The notes beneath the pieces are model-generated. The model ran no database searches. It was not told the DNA's origin and saw nothing but the letters and a program-made list of their open reading frames with translations. A program made the translations under genes and the position numbers. A stretch of 14,434 nucleotides of DNA from PALSA-607 sp036510735 (GTDB taxonomy: Bacteria; Actinomycetota; Actinomycetes; Acidothermales; Acidothermaceae), in NCBI GenBank assembly GCA_036510735.1, contig DATCDK010000196.1, positions 1 through 14,434 of the forward strand, read 5' to 3'. How positions within the stretch are numbered: position 1 is the first letter of the stretch; every line of letters begins with the position of its first letter. Positions 1-6,339 of this stretch are shown in pieces.

Positions 1-54
1 GCCGAGCTGGTGTCGGGTGCCGAGCTGGTGTCGGGTGCCGAGCTGGTGTCGGCC
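1..54. repeat. 18-bp tandem repeat, three copies
   Basis: The unit GCCGAGCTGGTGTCGGGT occurs at 1-18 and 19-36, and at 37-54 with the last two bases changed. It may continue beyond the left edge. The unit is a multiple of three, so on the minus strand it adds whole SSAPDT hexapeptides to the linker of the membrane protein without breaking the frame. Confidence 0.9.
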
Positions 55-506
55 TGCATCGGTGCAGCTGCGGACACCGGCCGGTCGGCCTGCGTCGATG
101 TCGTCGTGGTCGTCGAAGGACCGGTTGCGAATGCCGACCCCGCAGTCATCGGACCGGCGAGCACGCTGACCCCGATCGCCGCTTGAGCGATGCGTCGAAC
201 CAGCATCGGACTGAGCCTTGCCGCGACCGCTGCACACCCGCGGCCCGCGGCGCCAGGCAACGCGCTCGCTACTTCGAGGAAGACCGCGATGCCGAGCCAG
301 AGCAGGCCAACCCACGCCGCAAGCGCCGCCGAGTCGCCAAGCAGCTGATCGAGACTTGGAGTCGTTGCGGACCCGTCGACCGCGAAAACAAGTGCATGCC
401 ATGTGCCGACCGGCGGGCCAGCGACCCAACTGAGCAAGGCGGCGATGCTGGCGATGAGGACGCCCGCTCGGACGGCTGGTGCGGTTCGCCGCGGCTGCGG
501 GTTCAT
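1..506 (-). CDS. Membrane protein with SSAPDT-repeat linker, C-terminus off the left edge
   Basis: The frame is open from an ATG at 506 to the left edge, 168 codons, so the 3' end is missing. An AAAGGA stretch lies about 9 nt before the ATG. The start MNPQPRRTAPAVRAG is basic. Hydrophobic segments at about residues 15-33, 62-83 and 109-126 look like three membrane spans. From residue 130 the chain becomes rich in Thr, Ser, Pro and Ala and then repeats SSAPDT at the edge, as expected for an extracytoplasmic linker leading to a surface or wall-binding domain. In Actinobacteria, proteins of this shape near SAF and CpaE genes often end in a LysM domain. That part is outside the window, so LysM is only inference. 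It is transcribed divergently from the RHH-Fic cassette. Being a real gene is fairly certain; function is not. Confidence 0.75.
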   Translation of the reverse strand, partial: MNPQPRRTAPAVRAGVLIASIAALLSWVAGPPVGTWHALVFAVDGSATTPSLDQLLGDSAALAAWVGLLWLGIAVFLEVASALPGAAGRGCAAVAARLSPMLVRRIAQAAIGVSVLAGPMTAGSAFATGPSTTTTTSTQADRPVSAAAPMQADTSSAPDTSSAPDTSS

Positions 507-544
507 CTTCTGGTGTCCTTTGCTTTCGTTTGCTTGTGTTTACC

Positions 545-573
545 TTCGTACAGCTCTATCTCCCTCCTGTCAA
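545..573 (-). promoter_or_regulatory. Sigma-70-type promoter for the left-edge membrane gene
   Basis: On the minus strand a perfect TTGACA (573-568) is followed after 17 nt by TACGAA (550-545). Transcription would begin near 538, leaving a leader of about 30 nt before the ATG at 506. The -35 box and spacing are good; the -10 box is weak. Confidence 0.5.
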
Positions 574-626
574 CGTGACTAGCGTCGGATAGCGGGAACC
601 TGCTGGGGGAGCGGCAGACGGCAGGT

Positions 627-653
627 TGATGTCACTTTGGCTATTTGACATCA
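627..653. promoter_or_regulatory. Candidate operator of the RHH-Fic cassette
   Basis: TGATGTCA (627-634) and TGACATCA (646-653) form a perfect 8+8 bp inverted repeat, with centres 19 bp apart, roughly two helical turns. The right half ends just before the ribosome-binding site of the RHH gene. Ribbon-helix-helix antitoxins usually bind such paired half-sites and repress their own operon, so autoregulation is the natural inference. Binding itself is not shown. Confidence 0.55.
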
Positions 654-671
654 CGGGAGGGGAGGCAGACG

Positions 672-1064
672 ATGGACTGCATGAACGAGCCTCGGCCCGT
701 ATTTCCGCTTCGCCTGCGCGACGCCAGCCTGCGCGATCTGGTGCGGGAGGTCGCCGACCGTGAGCACATCAGCCAGAACGAGCTCATCGAGCGAGCCATC
801 AAGAACGAAGTAGTGGCACGCGGGGCATTGCTTGCCGCCGACCTCGCGGCGTCCGCTGAGCGTCTGGCGAAACTGACTGCAGACCAGCGTGAACGCCTGA
901 TCGTTGCGAGCATTGAAGATTTCGGTCGCGGCGAAGGTCTGCCTGAGCCGATGCAGGCGCGAGCGTTCCATGTCGCCGCGTCTCGGGCGTCCGCTGAGTC
1001 GGCGCGGGCGAGCGCTCCCGATGAGCTCGGCGTTATTGCGGCGTTCGACGCCGGACGACGCTGA
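672..1064 (+). CDS. Ribbon-helix-helix regulator, putative antitoxin partner of Fic
   Basis: This 130-residue protein starts like a MetJ/Arc/CopG ribbon-helix-helix factor. A strand FPLRLR (11-16) is followed by helix A (about 19-33), the turn SQNE (34-37) and helix B to about residue 50. A charged helical region (52-90) and an Ala/Ser-rich tail follow and may contact the partner. ATG 672 is chosen because GGAGG (661-665) lies 6 nt upstream; a TTG nine codons earlier would bury that site. The Fic gene begins three bases after the stop. By analogy with other RHH antitoxins it would bind DNA and neutralise the next protein. The (S/T)xxxE(G/N) inhibitory motif of FicA/VbhA-type antitoxins is not seen by eye, so the mode of inhibition is open. 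It could also be a plain regulator. Confidence 0.78.
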   Translation: MDCMNEPRPVFPLRLRDASLRDLVREVADREHISQNELIERAIKNEVVARGALLAADLAASAERLAKLTADQRERLIVASIEDFGRGEGLPEPMQARAFHVAASRASAESARASAPDELGVIAAFDAGRR

Positions 1065-1067
1065 CGA

Positions 1068-1745
1068 GTGCCGCCCGCAGCTTGGGATAGCGACGATCCG
1101 TCGGACGCCGTAGGCCTTGCGCACAACGCGACCAAGTTGATGACCGAGTTGAACGCCAGTGCCCCGGCTCGTGCCGACATCGATGCCGCCGAGGTGTGCC
1201 GTTGGCATACGCAGCTATACACGGGCTGCCGTGTTCCAGTACCCGGCTACGTCGGGCACTTTCGCGGCGATGCGACCGTGCCGGAACTCGTGGGATATGA
1301 GATCGGAGTCGGGCCTGACCAGCCCGACGGCTTTCCCGACCGGGTAGGAGTGTGGTCGAGCACCGTGACATCCGAGGTCGATGCGTTCTTGCGCGGCGTT
1401 CACCAGGCGCTCGGTGCGTTGGACCGCGGTCTGTCGGCAACGGGGCGCGCTGCAACTCCGCGTGAGATCGCCGCGGTCGTTGAACTGGCCGGCACGCTGC
1501 ACGGCGAATGGCTGCGTGTGCACCCGTTCGCCAACGGCAACGGCAGGACTGCGCGAGTGTGGGTTGGCTGGTTGGCGCTGCGCTACCGGCTGCCCCTGTT
1601 CTTGAGTGTCAAGCCAAGACCGCACACCGTGGCTTACGCTCGCGCCAGTCGCGCGTCGATGGGACGGCCGCCCGACTTCGTGGGCGACCACAGCGAAACC
1701 ATCGGTCTGTTTGCGAACCTACTGGCGGAGAAGCTGCTGTCCTAG
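1068..1745 (+). CDS. Fic-domain protein (putative AMP-transferring toxin)
   Basis: This 225-residue protein carries a perfect Fic active-site motif, HPFANGNGRTAR, at 152-163 (HPFx[D/E/N]GNGRxxR). The flap GHFRGDATVPEL at about 63-74 is the expected target-docking hairpin. Fic proteins move AMP, or less often another phosphate-containing group, from a nucleotide to hydroxyl side chains; the bacterial toxin forms commonly modify gyrase, topoisomerase IV or other cytosolic proteins. No (S/T)xxxE(G/N) autoinhibitory helix is visible at either end, so control probably depends on a partner. The start is GTG 1068, three bases after the RHH stop and in the same reading frame, indicating coupled translation. 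It is complete, with all catalytic residues present. Target and chemistry are unknown. Confidence 0.9.
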   Translation: MPPAAWDSDDPSDAVGLAHNATKLMTELNASAPARADIDAAEVCRWHTQLYTGCRVPVPGYVGHFRGDATVPELVGYEIGVGPDQPDGFPDRVGVWSSTVTSEVDAFLRGVHQALGALDRGLSATGRAATPREIAAVVELAGTLHGEWLRVHPFANGNGRTARVWVGWLALRYRLPLFLSVKPRPHTVAYARASRASMGRPPDFVGDHSETIGLFANLLAEKLLS

Positions 1746-1780
1746 CCGTATTCGGGTGGGCGCGGGGACTGGAGGCAGCA

Positions 1781-2335
1781 ATGCGTTGGGACGAGTTGTT
1801 CAACGATCTCGAGGCCCAGTTCGATGAGGCTGCCACGGCCGAGCTGGCCGCCGAGGTGACCGACCGAAGCCGGCGCGAGCTCTCGCTGTTGCGGCTTGTC
1901 GACCGGCTTCGTCCGGTTATCGGGCGGCCCGTGACCCTGCGGCTCGTCGGCGTGGGCGTCATCGAGGGCGAACTCACGGCGAGCGGCCCTGACTGGTTGT
2001 TGCTCGCCGAGGTTGGTGGCCGTGAAGCGCTCGTCGCCGCGCATGCGGTCGTGTCGATCGGTGGGCTCGCCGCTCAAACCGCGGTTCCGCACGGCGAGGG
2101 ACAGGTGTCGGCCCGGCTCGATCTCGCCTACGCGCTTCGCGGCATCGTGCGCGATCGATCAGCTGTCGCCCTGACGCTCATGGACGGATCAACGGCCGCA
2201 GGCACACTCGACCGCGTCGGAGCTGACTTCGTCGAGCTGGCCGAACACGCGCCTGGTGAACCACGCCGGCACGACGCCGTCCGGGCTGTTCGTGCGTATC
2301 CGTTGACGTCGCTGGTTGTCGTGCGGCGGGCATAG
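1781..2335 (+). CDS. Uncharacterised protein with two Sm-like halves
   Basis: This 184-residue cytosolic protein follows the Fic gene by 35 nt. ATG 1781 is chosen because GGAGG (1771-1775) is 5 nt upstream; the frame stays open further left, but only inside the Fic gene. An acidic N-terminal helix (1-45, MRWDELFNDLEAQFDEA) leads to two similar blocks. GRPVTLRLVGVGVIEGELTA with DWLLLAE (48-77) parallels SAVALTLMDGSTAAGTLD with ADFVELAE (127-154). The V-x-L-x-L, G-x-L, G-x-D-ø-ø-x-LAE pattern recalls the five-stranded Sm/LSm barrel. This is a reading of pattern, not a database match. Sm-like barrels bind RNA or act as small adaptor domains, but no function can be assigned. It could share the Fic operon or belong with the SAF/CpaE neighbourhood. 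Confidence 0.8.
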   Translation: MRWDELFNDLEAQFDEAATAELAAEVTDRSRRELSLLRLVDRLRPVIGRPVTLRLVGVGVIEGELTASGPDWLLLAEVGGREALVAAHAVVSIGGLAAQTAVPHGEGQVSARLDLAYALRGIVRDRSAVALTLMDGSTAAGTLDRVGADFVELAEHAPGEPRRHDAVRAVRAYPLTSLVVVRRA

Positions 2336-2342
2336 CTTCGAG

Positions 2343-2358
2343 GTGTGGACCAACACAC
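2343..2358. terminator. Weak hairpin between convergent genes
   Basis: GTGTG (2343-2347) and CACAC (2354-2358) pair around a 6-nt loop, 7 bp after the stop of the Sm-like gene, in the space between converging transcripts. There is no T run on either strand, so a terminator role is only suggested by position. Confidence 0.22.
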
Positions 2359-2369
2359 GCGAGGTTCGG

Positions 2370-2462
2370 CTAGACGTAGCGCTCCCGAGCTTTCGTGACG
2401 AGCTTCTTCGTTGACGAGAGGGCGGCCGTCCGGTCCTTCACGCTAAGCAGGCGGTCGCCATA
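2370..2462 (-). pseudogene. Possible C-terminal remnant of a HEPN partner gene
   Basis: Overlapping and just beyond the nucleotidyltransferase 3' end, another minus-strand frame reads YGDRLLSVKDRTA, then ALSSTKKLVTKARERYV and a TAG stop (2372-2370). The LL-x-x-K-D-x-x spacing and the helix K-x-L-V-x-x-A-R-E resemble the C-terminal end of HEPN proteins that normally follow winged-helix nucleotidyltransferases of this kind. The rest of such a protein (about 100 residues) is absent. I infer a gene reduced by deletion. The match is from memory of the family and covers only about 30 residues, so it may be a chance open frame. Confidence 0.28.
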
Positions 2463-3133
2463 GTGCGCGTGCCCACGGCAGTGCGACGCCCTCGGGGCCT
2501 GGCTGGGCGGTCGAGAAGGTGTGTCAGAGACTCGTGACCGGTCAAGGGCACCGCTTCGGCGCGCAGCGAGTCGATCAACGGTTCGTCGGCAGCGGCCGCC
2601 GCCGCGACCGCGTTCTCGGTCAGCACCAGCGGCTCGAGCCGATTGCCTGTCCAGAGAGTTGTGTCTTTCACAAGCGACTCGATCTGATCGGACCATTCGG
2701 TGCTCGCAACATCTACGTCGTTGGCAACGACGATGAGCAGGTCGATGTCACTGTCAACGTTGGTTTGTCGTCTCACGAACGACCCGAAGAGCGCCGTCGC
2801 AGTGGGTGCCGGGCGAAGCCGGGTCGCAGCCGCACGAAGCCTGCGCGTGATTTCGCTGCGGGCGTCAGCGGCGCTCGTCACGCAGTGAGCTAGCACGTGT
2901 TCGCGATTGAGTCGGTACAACGCTCCCTGGTTCGCGGGTTGGGCCAGAACCAGTCCGTGTTCGACAAGACGCTGGAGCACCGTCGCGATGCCTTGACGTG
3001 AGCCTCGCGCAGCGAGATCTGTGATCCGCGCTTGGCTCAGCGAGGACTCGGTGCCTGCAAGCACTTCGAGGACAGCAGAGTCGAGACTCGGGATGAGACT
3101 GCGCAGTGGAGATGACAGATCCATATCAACCAC
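2438..3133 (-). CDS. Winged-helix / MNT-type nucleotidyltransferase
   Basis: This 231-residue protein has an N-terminal winged helix (about 18-80: SLSQARITDLAARGSRQGIATV then a wing ending GALYRLNREH) and a minimal nucleotidyltransferase domain. The signature GSFVRRQ...SDIDLLIV spans 117-135, with metal-binding D129 and D131; E167 in NRLEPLVL is a candidate third carboxylate. Such proteins usually act as the nucleotidyltransferase antitoxin of HEPN/MNT pairs, adding nucleotides to a HEPN ribonuclease, while the winged helix suggests operon control. The HEPN gene expected downstream is missing or reduced to a fragment. GTG 3133 is the longest start, with AATAGT seven bases upstream as a possible -10 of a leaderless message; ATG 3124 is the alternative. 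No clear ribosome-binding site precedes either. The gene lies 48 nt after the HTH gene. Confidence 0.82.
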   Translation of the reverse strand: MVDMDLSSPLRSLIPSLDSAVLEVLAGTESSLSQARITDLAARGSRQGIATVLQRLVEHGLVLAQPANQGALYRLNREHVLAHCVTSAADARSEITRRLRAAATRLRPAPTATALFGSFVRRQTNVDSDIDLLIVVANDVDVASTEWSDQIESLVKDTTLWTGNRLEPLVLTENAVAAAAAADEPLIDSLRAEAVPLTGHESLTHLLDRPARPRGRRTAVGTRTMATACLA

Positions 3134-3181
3134 GGTGCAACTATTTCAGCGACATGTGGCGGGCGAAGGGTGTGCGGCGCA

Positions 3182-3412
3182 CTACTCGTCCGGATCGCCG
3201 CCGCCGAAGGGGTGGCTGCTGACGAAGTCGCGGGTTCGTGTGTACGCGTCTTGGATGTAGCGCTCGAGGACCGGCGCCTCAACCCGCCATTGGCCACGGC
3301 CGCCGACTTTGATCGCCGGGAGTTCGCCCGACCGCACGAGTGCGTAGGCCTGTGCCGCGGAGATGTTCAGCACTTCAGCGACATCCGACAAGAGCAGAAA
3401 TCGCTTGTCCAT
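3182..3412 (-). CDS. Small excisionase-family (MerR-like) helix-turn-helix protein
   Basis: This 76-residue protein is almost entirely one MerR/excisionase-type HTH. FLLLSDVAEVLNISAAQAYALVRSGELPAIKVG (5-37) is the winged HTH core and QWRVEAPVLERYI (41-53) is the closing part that reads DNA; the tail is acidic. ATG 3412 is supported by GAGGAGA ending 4 nt upstream. It is divergent from the SAF gene, a pairing common in Actinobacteria, so it may control the SAF/CpaE pair. Its fold also fits a phage-type excisionase, but no integrase or attachment site is visible, which argues for a resident regulator. Confidence 0.88.
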   Translation of the reverse strand: MDKRFLLLSDVAEVLNISAAQAYALVRSGELPAIKVGGRGQWRVEAPVLERYIQDAYTRTRDFVSSHPFGGGDPDE

Positions 3413-3494
3413 CGACTCTCCTCAAACTCGGGCAGACGCTGCCATCTACGTCGCAAGGCGTCAGTATGCCATCGGTTGACCACGAATGCTTTCG

Positions 3495-3503
3495 TTATCC
3501 ACA
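3495..3503 (+). promoter_or_regulatory. Single consensus DnaA box
   Basis: TTATCCACA is an exact match to the classical DnaA box TTATNCACA. It lies mid-way between the divergent HTH and SAF genes, where regulatory sites are expected. One box alone is not an origin. It could be a site of DnaA-dependent control or chance. Confidence 0.35.
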
Positions 3504-3587
3504 CAACACTTCTGTTTGGCATCGCTAACCCGGACTACGAGGCAGAATGGGGACGCCGCCAGCGCGGCCTTGTCACCGGGGGAAAAC

Positions 3588-4319
3588 ATGTCAGAGCTGC
3601 CTGCGCCGTCGGCGACCCGCCTGAAATCGCCGTCCTGGCTCGACGGGCGGCTCGTCATCGGCGTCGTCCTCGTGCTGCTCTCCGTGGTGGTGGGCGCGAA
3701 GATCATCTCGTCGTCCCAGCGCTACGACGTGATGTGGGCAGCATCGCGAGACATCGCGCCCGGCACCACATTGATCAAATCCGACTTGGTCCAGGTCGAC
3801 GTCCGGTTCAAGGATCACGGCGCCCTTTACATCTCCGCCGCTGGCGCAAGCCCGGTCGGACGCGTCACCGTCTCGCCGCTCGCGAGCGGCCAGCTCATTC
3901 CGCTGGTGGCAGTCCCGTCGACGCCGCCGCCCGCAGTTCGGCTCGTCACGATTCCGGTCGCAAAACTGCACATGCCTAGGGGCAACGACCTGCACGGCGT
4001 GCAGGTCGACCTGTACGTCACGCCGAAGACGCTCAATGGCGAGACGCAGGCGAAGCCTCGACTTGTTCTTGCGAACGTCACCATCGCCGACACGATCGTT
4101 GATTCGTCCCTTGGGAGTAGCGACGGTTCCGGCGTCGTCTTGTCGGTTCCCGTCGCCTTCGTCGATGCCGTTGTCGCCGCCGCTCAGCTTGGCTCGGTCG
4201 ACCTCGTACGGGTGCCCGCTGTCGCGACTGCGGGCGTCACCGCGGGTATCACCGTCGGTCCGTCGTCCCCGACCGCTAGCCCATCGCCGTCCGACAGTGC
4301 TGGTCTGGCTTCGCCGTGA
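3588..4319 (+). CDS. SAF-domain membrane protein, CpaB/RcpC-like
   Basis: This 243-residue protein has a short cytosolic start, one membrane span at 21-40 (RLVIGVVLVLLSVVVGAKII), then an external SAF domain at about 46-108 (VMWAASRDIAPGTTLIKSDLVQ and GRVTVSPLASGQLIP). A second beta-rich part contains VQVDLYVTPK (138-147), and the Ser/Pro tail PSSPTASPSPSDS ends the chain. This is the layout of CpaB/RcpC, the periplasmic assembly factor of Flp/Tad pili, in its short actinobacterial form. ATG 3588 is chosen for the GGGGGA run about 5 nt upstream; the frame is open to 3486, but that stretch lies in the divergent intergenic region. The stop overlaps the GTG of the next gene by 4 bp, so both are made together. 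Confidence 0.85.
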   Translation: MSELPAPSATRLKSPSWLDGRLVIGVVLVLLSVVVGAKIISSSQRYDVMWAASRDIAPGTTLIKSDLVQVDVRFKDHGALYISAAGASPVGRVTVSPLASGQLIPLVAVPSTPPPAVRLVTIPVAKLHMPRGNDLHGVQVDLYVTPKTLNGETQAKPRLVLANVTIADTIVDSSLGSSDGSGVVLSVPVAFVDAVVAAAQLGSVDLVRVPAVATAGVTAGITVGPSSPTASPSPSDSAGLASP

Positions 4320-5662
4320 GCGTCCCGGTTCTGACCGCGGTCACTGACGCCGTCTGGGAAGCCGACCTCGTGTCGGCGTTCGAGCACCAAGACTTCGGCG
4401 TCGTCGTGATCCGGCGTTGCGTCGACCTCGCGGATCTGCTCGCCGCGGCTGCCGCCGGAACGGCTCGCGCGGTGATTCTGTCGGCCGACCTGCGCAGGCT
4501 CGACCGCGACGCACTAGCCCGACTCGCAACCGCAGGGGTGGCGGTCATTGGCTTGGTTGCTCAAGGCGGTAAACCCGGCATGAGTGACGACGCCGAACGG
4601 CGACTGCGGCAGCTCGGCGTCCGCCATGTACTCGCTGCCGATGCTGGTCCCGCGCTGATCTCTGCTGAGGTGACGACTGCAATCGCCGACGGAGTCGCCA
4701 CGGGTGGGCTGGATCCGCTGCGTCTCGGATACGCCGACCCGCGCGCCGCGCTGCCTGACGTGCCCGCGCTGGCCCTCGTCGCAGGTGAAGACGTCGAAGC
4801 CGATCGCGTCGACGGACGGCTGGTTGCAGTCTGGGGCCCGACCGGTGCGCCTGGCCGGACGACGATTGCGGTCGTCCTCGCGACGGAGGCGGCTCGTCTT
4901 GGTTGCCCTTCATTACTGGCGGACGCCGATTGCTACGGCGGGGTGATTGCCCAAGTGCTTGGGTTGCTCGATGAATCGCCGGGCCTTGCCGCCGCTGTCC
5001 GGCAGGCGAATGCGGGCAACCTTGATCTGCATACTCTTGCGACCCTCGCGCGGGTTGTCGGTCCGAATTTGCGGGTGCTGACGGGCATTGCCCGTGCCGA
5101 GCGTTGGCCGGAGTTGCGGCCGAGCGGGCTCGTTGCTGCGTACGCCATCGCGCGCCAACTTGCCGCTCTCACGGTCGTCGATTGCGGCTTTGGTCTCGAG
5201 CAGGACGAAGAGCTCAGTTACGACACGACCGCGCCACGCCGCAACGGGTCGACGTTGGCCACTCTTGCCGACGCCGACCACGTCGTCGCCGTCGGTTCCG
5301 CAGATCCGGTCGGGTTGCAACGGCTGGTGCGTGGGCTTGTCGAACTCTCTGAGGTGCTACCGCAGTGTCGTCCGCAGGTCGTGGTGAACCGGGTACGTAA
5401 GGGTCCGATCAACGGCGAGGCCGAACAAGAGATCCAGCAGGCGTTGACTCGCTACGCCGGCATCGACGATGTGGTCTTCGTGCCGTACGACCGACTGTCG
5501 CTCGACAAGGCCATCGCCGGTGGCCACACCCTTGGTGAGATCGCGCCAGATTCCCCAGTGCGCCGCGCGTTGCTGCCATTAGCCCGGCGATACGCAGGTG
5601 TCAGCTCGGCACGACCCACTCGCCGGCACCGCGCCCGGGGTGAGGGACGACGCTCGGCCTGA
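4316..5662 (+). CDS. CpaE/TadZ-like P-loop ATPase
   Basis: This 448-residue protein has a receiver-like N-terminal domain (about 1-130, probably non-phosphorylated) and a MinD/ParA-class ATPase domain (about 168-425). The P-loop is GPTGAPGRTT (174-183), with Arg where most Walker A motifs have Lys and no signature Lys of the KGG type. LADADCYGG (201-209) gives the switch aspartates and TVVDCGF (286-292) the Walker B. The tail RPTRRHRARGEGRR is strongly basic and may touch membrane or nucleic acid. CpaE/TadZ proteins place Tad pilus machinery at the right cell site. GTG 4316 sits in GTGA, overlapping the SAF stop. No TadA, TadB, TadC or pilin gene follows, so the target complex is elsewhere or differs. 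Confidence 0.87.
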   Translation: MSVPVLTAVTDAVWEADLVSAFEHQDFGVVVIRRCVDLADLLAAAAAGTARAVILSADLRRLDRDALARLATAGVAVIGLVAQGGKPGMSDDAERRLRQLGVRHVLAADAGPALISAEVTTAIADGVATGGLDPLRLGYADPRAALPDVPALALVAGEDVEADRVDGRLVAVWGPTGAPGRTTIAVVLATEAARLGCPSLLADADCYGGVIAQVLGLLDESPGLAAAVRQANAGNLDLHTLATLARVVGPNLRVLTGIARAERWPELRPSGLVAAYAIARQLAALTVVDCGFGLEQDEELSYDTTAPRRNGSTLATLADADHVVAVGSADPVGLQRLVRGLVELSEVLPQCRPQVVVNRVRKGPINGEAEQEIQQALTRYAGIDDVVFVPYDRLSLDKAIAGGHTLGEIAPDSPVRRALLPLARRYAGVSSARPTRRHRARGEGRRSA

Positions 5663-5726
5663 GTGCGAATGGCGTGACTGTGCACGGGCCGCCCGCGACC
5701 CGCGCAACCGTGGCAGCATGTCGGCC

Positions 5727-6233
5727 GTGCGCATTTACCTGCCGGCGACACTGCCTGGTCTGACAGCGGCCGGAGTCGGCTCCGACCAACTCCCGTCGCA
5801 GATCGTTGTTGCGGTAGCCGGGGCACCGGCCTGCGCGGTCACACCGTCATTGCGCGAGTGGTACCGCGACGGCGACATCGACGAGCTCGAGTACGCGGCG
5901 CTGACTAGAGCTGCCCTCGCGTCGCTGCGGTTGTTGGCCAAGACTGGTGGTGACCGCCGGGTCGTCTTGGCGGCCGACGTCGCCGACGACGCCGTTGTCT
6001 TCGATCCTGGCGACGACCCGGCCGCGGTACGAGTTATCGATGCGGTGCAGCTCGACCAGGTCGTCTCGGCTCACGTTGACGATCCGAGTGCGGCGGCCGA
6101 CGTCGCAGGTGCGGCCTCCCTGGTCGAGGCTGCCGACCTCGGCGACGACGATGCGCAGTTCGCGATCGAAGGGCTCGAGGATCACGAGTTGCAGTGGTAC
6201 GCCGTGCAGGAGATTGCGTTCCTTCTGCGCTGA
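5727..6233 (+). CDS. DUF6912-type protein of unknown function
   Basis: This 168-residue acidic, cytosolic protein matches in my recollection the actinobacterial DUF6912 family. It starts MRIYLPATLPGL, has the central block AVTPSLREWYRDGDIDELEYAALTRA (37-62), then RRVVLAADVAD (77-87), AHVDD (115-119) and the ending DDDAQFAIEG and HELQWYAVQEI. No catalytic motif or membrane span is visible. GTG 5727 gives the family's usual first residues and has CAGCAT seven bases upstream as a possible -10 for a leaderless message. ATG 5718, three codons earlier, is the alternative; neither has a ribosome-binding site. It lies 64 nt after the CpaE-like gene and may be transcribed separately. Function unknown. 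Confidence 0.85.
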   Translation: MRIYLPATLPGLTAAGVGSDQLPSQIVVAVAGAPACAVTPSLREWYRDGDIDELEYAALTRAALASLRLLAKTGGDRRVVLAADVADDAVVFDPGDDPAAVRVIDAVQLDQVVSAHVDDPSAAADVAGAASLVEAADLGDDDAQFAIEGLEDHELQWYAVQEIAFLLR

Positions 6234-6339
6234 GCGATCTTCTGGTGCGGATCGTGCCAGGATGGAACGAGGTCGCAACCCGGCCCTCTGACCAGCCCGA
6301 TCACGCGCCCAAGAGGCCCACCCCCCAGGAGTGGAAGCA

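Noticed and set aside
1..54. CRISPR-like array
   Set aside because: The 18-bp units are directly adjacent without spacers and lie within a coding frame.
183..578. Plus-strand open frame at the left
   Set aside because: It opposes the membrane protein gene, whose minus-strand product has membrane spans and a proper ribosome-binding site.
1508..1780. Longer N-terminus for the Sm-like protein
   Set aside because: The extension lies inside the Fic gene in another frame, and a strong ribosome-binding site precedes ATG 1781.
3145..3381. TTCAGCGACAT occurring twice about 230 bp apart
   Set aside because: One copy is inside the HTH coding sequence and the flanks do not match, so chance is the simplest explanation.
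3170..3979. 269-codon plus-strand frame across the HTH gene, intergenic region and SAF start
   Set aside because: It crosses a divergent promoter region and two recognisable genes, and its product is Arg/His-rich low-quality sequence.
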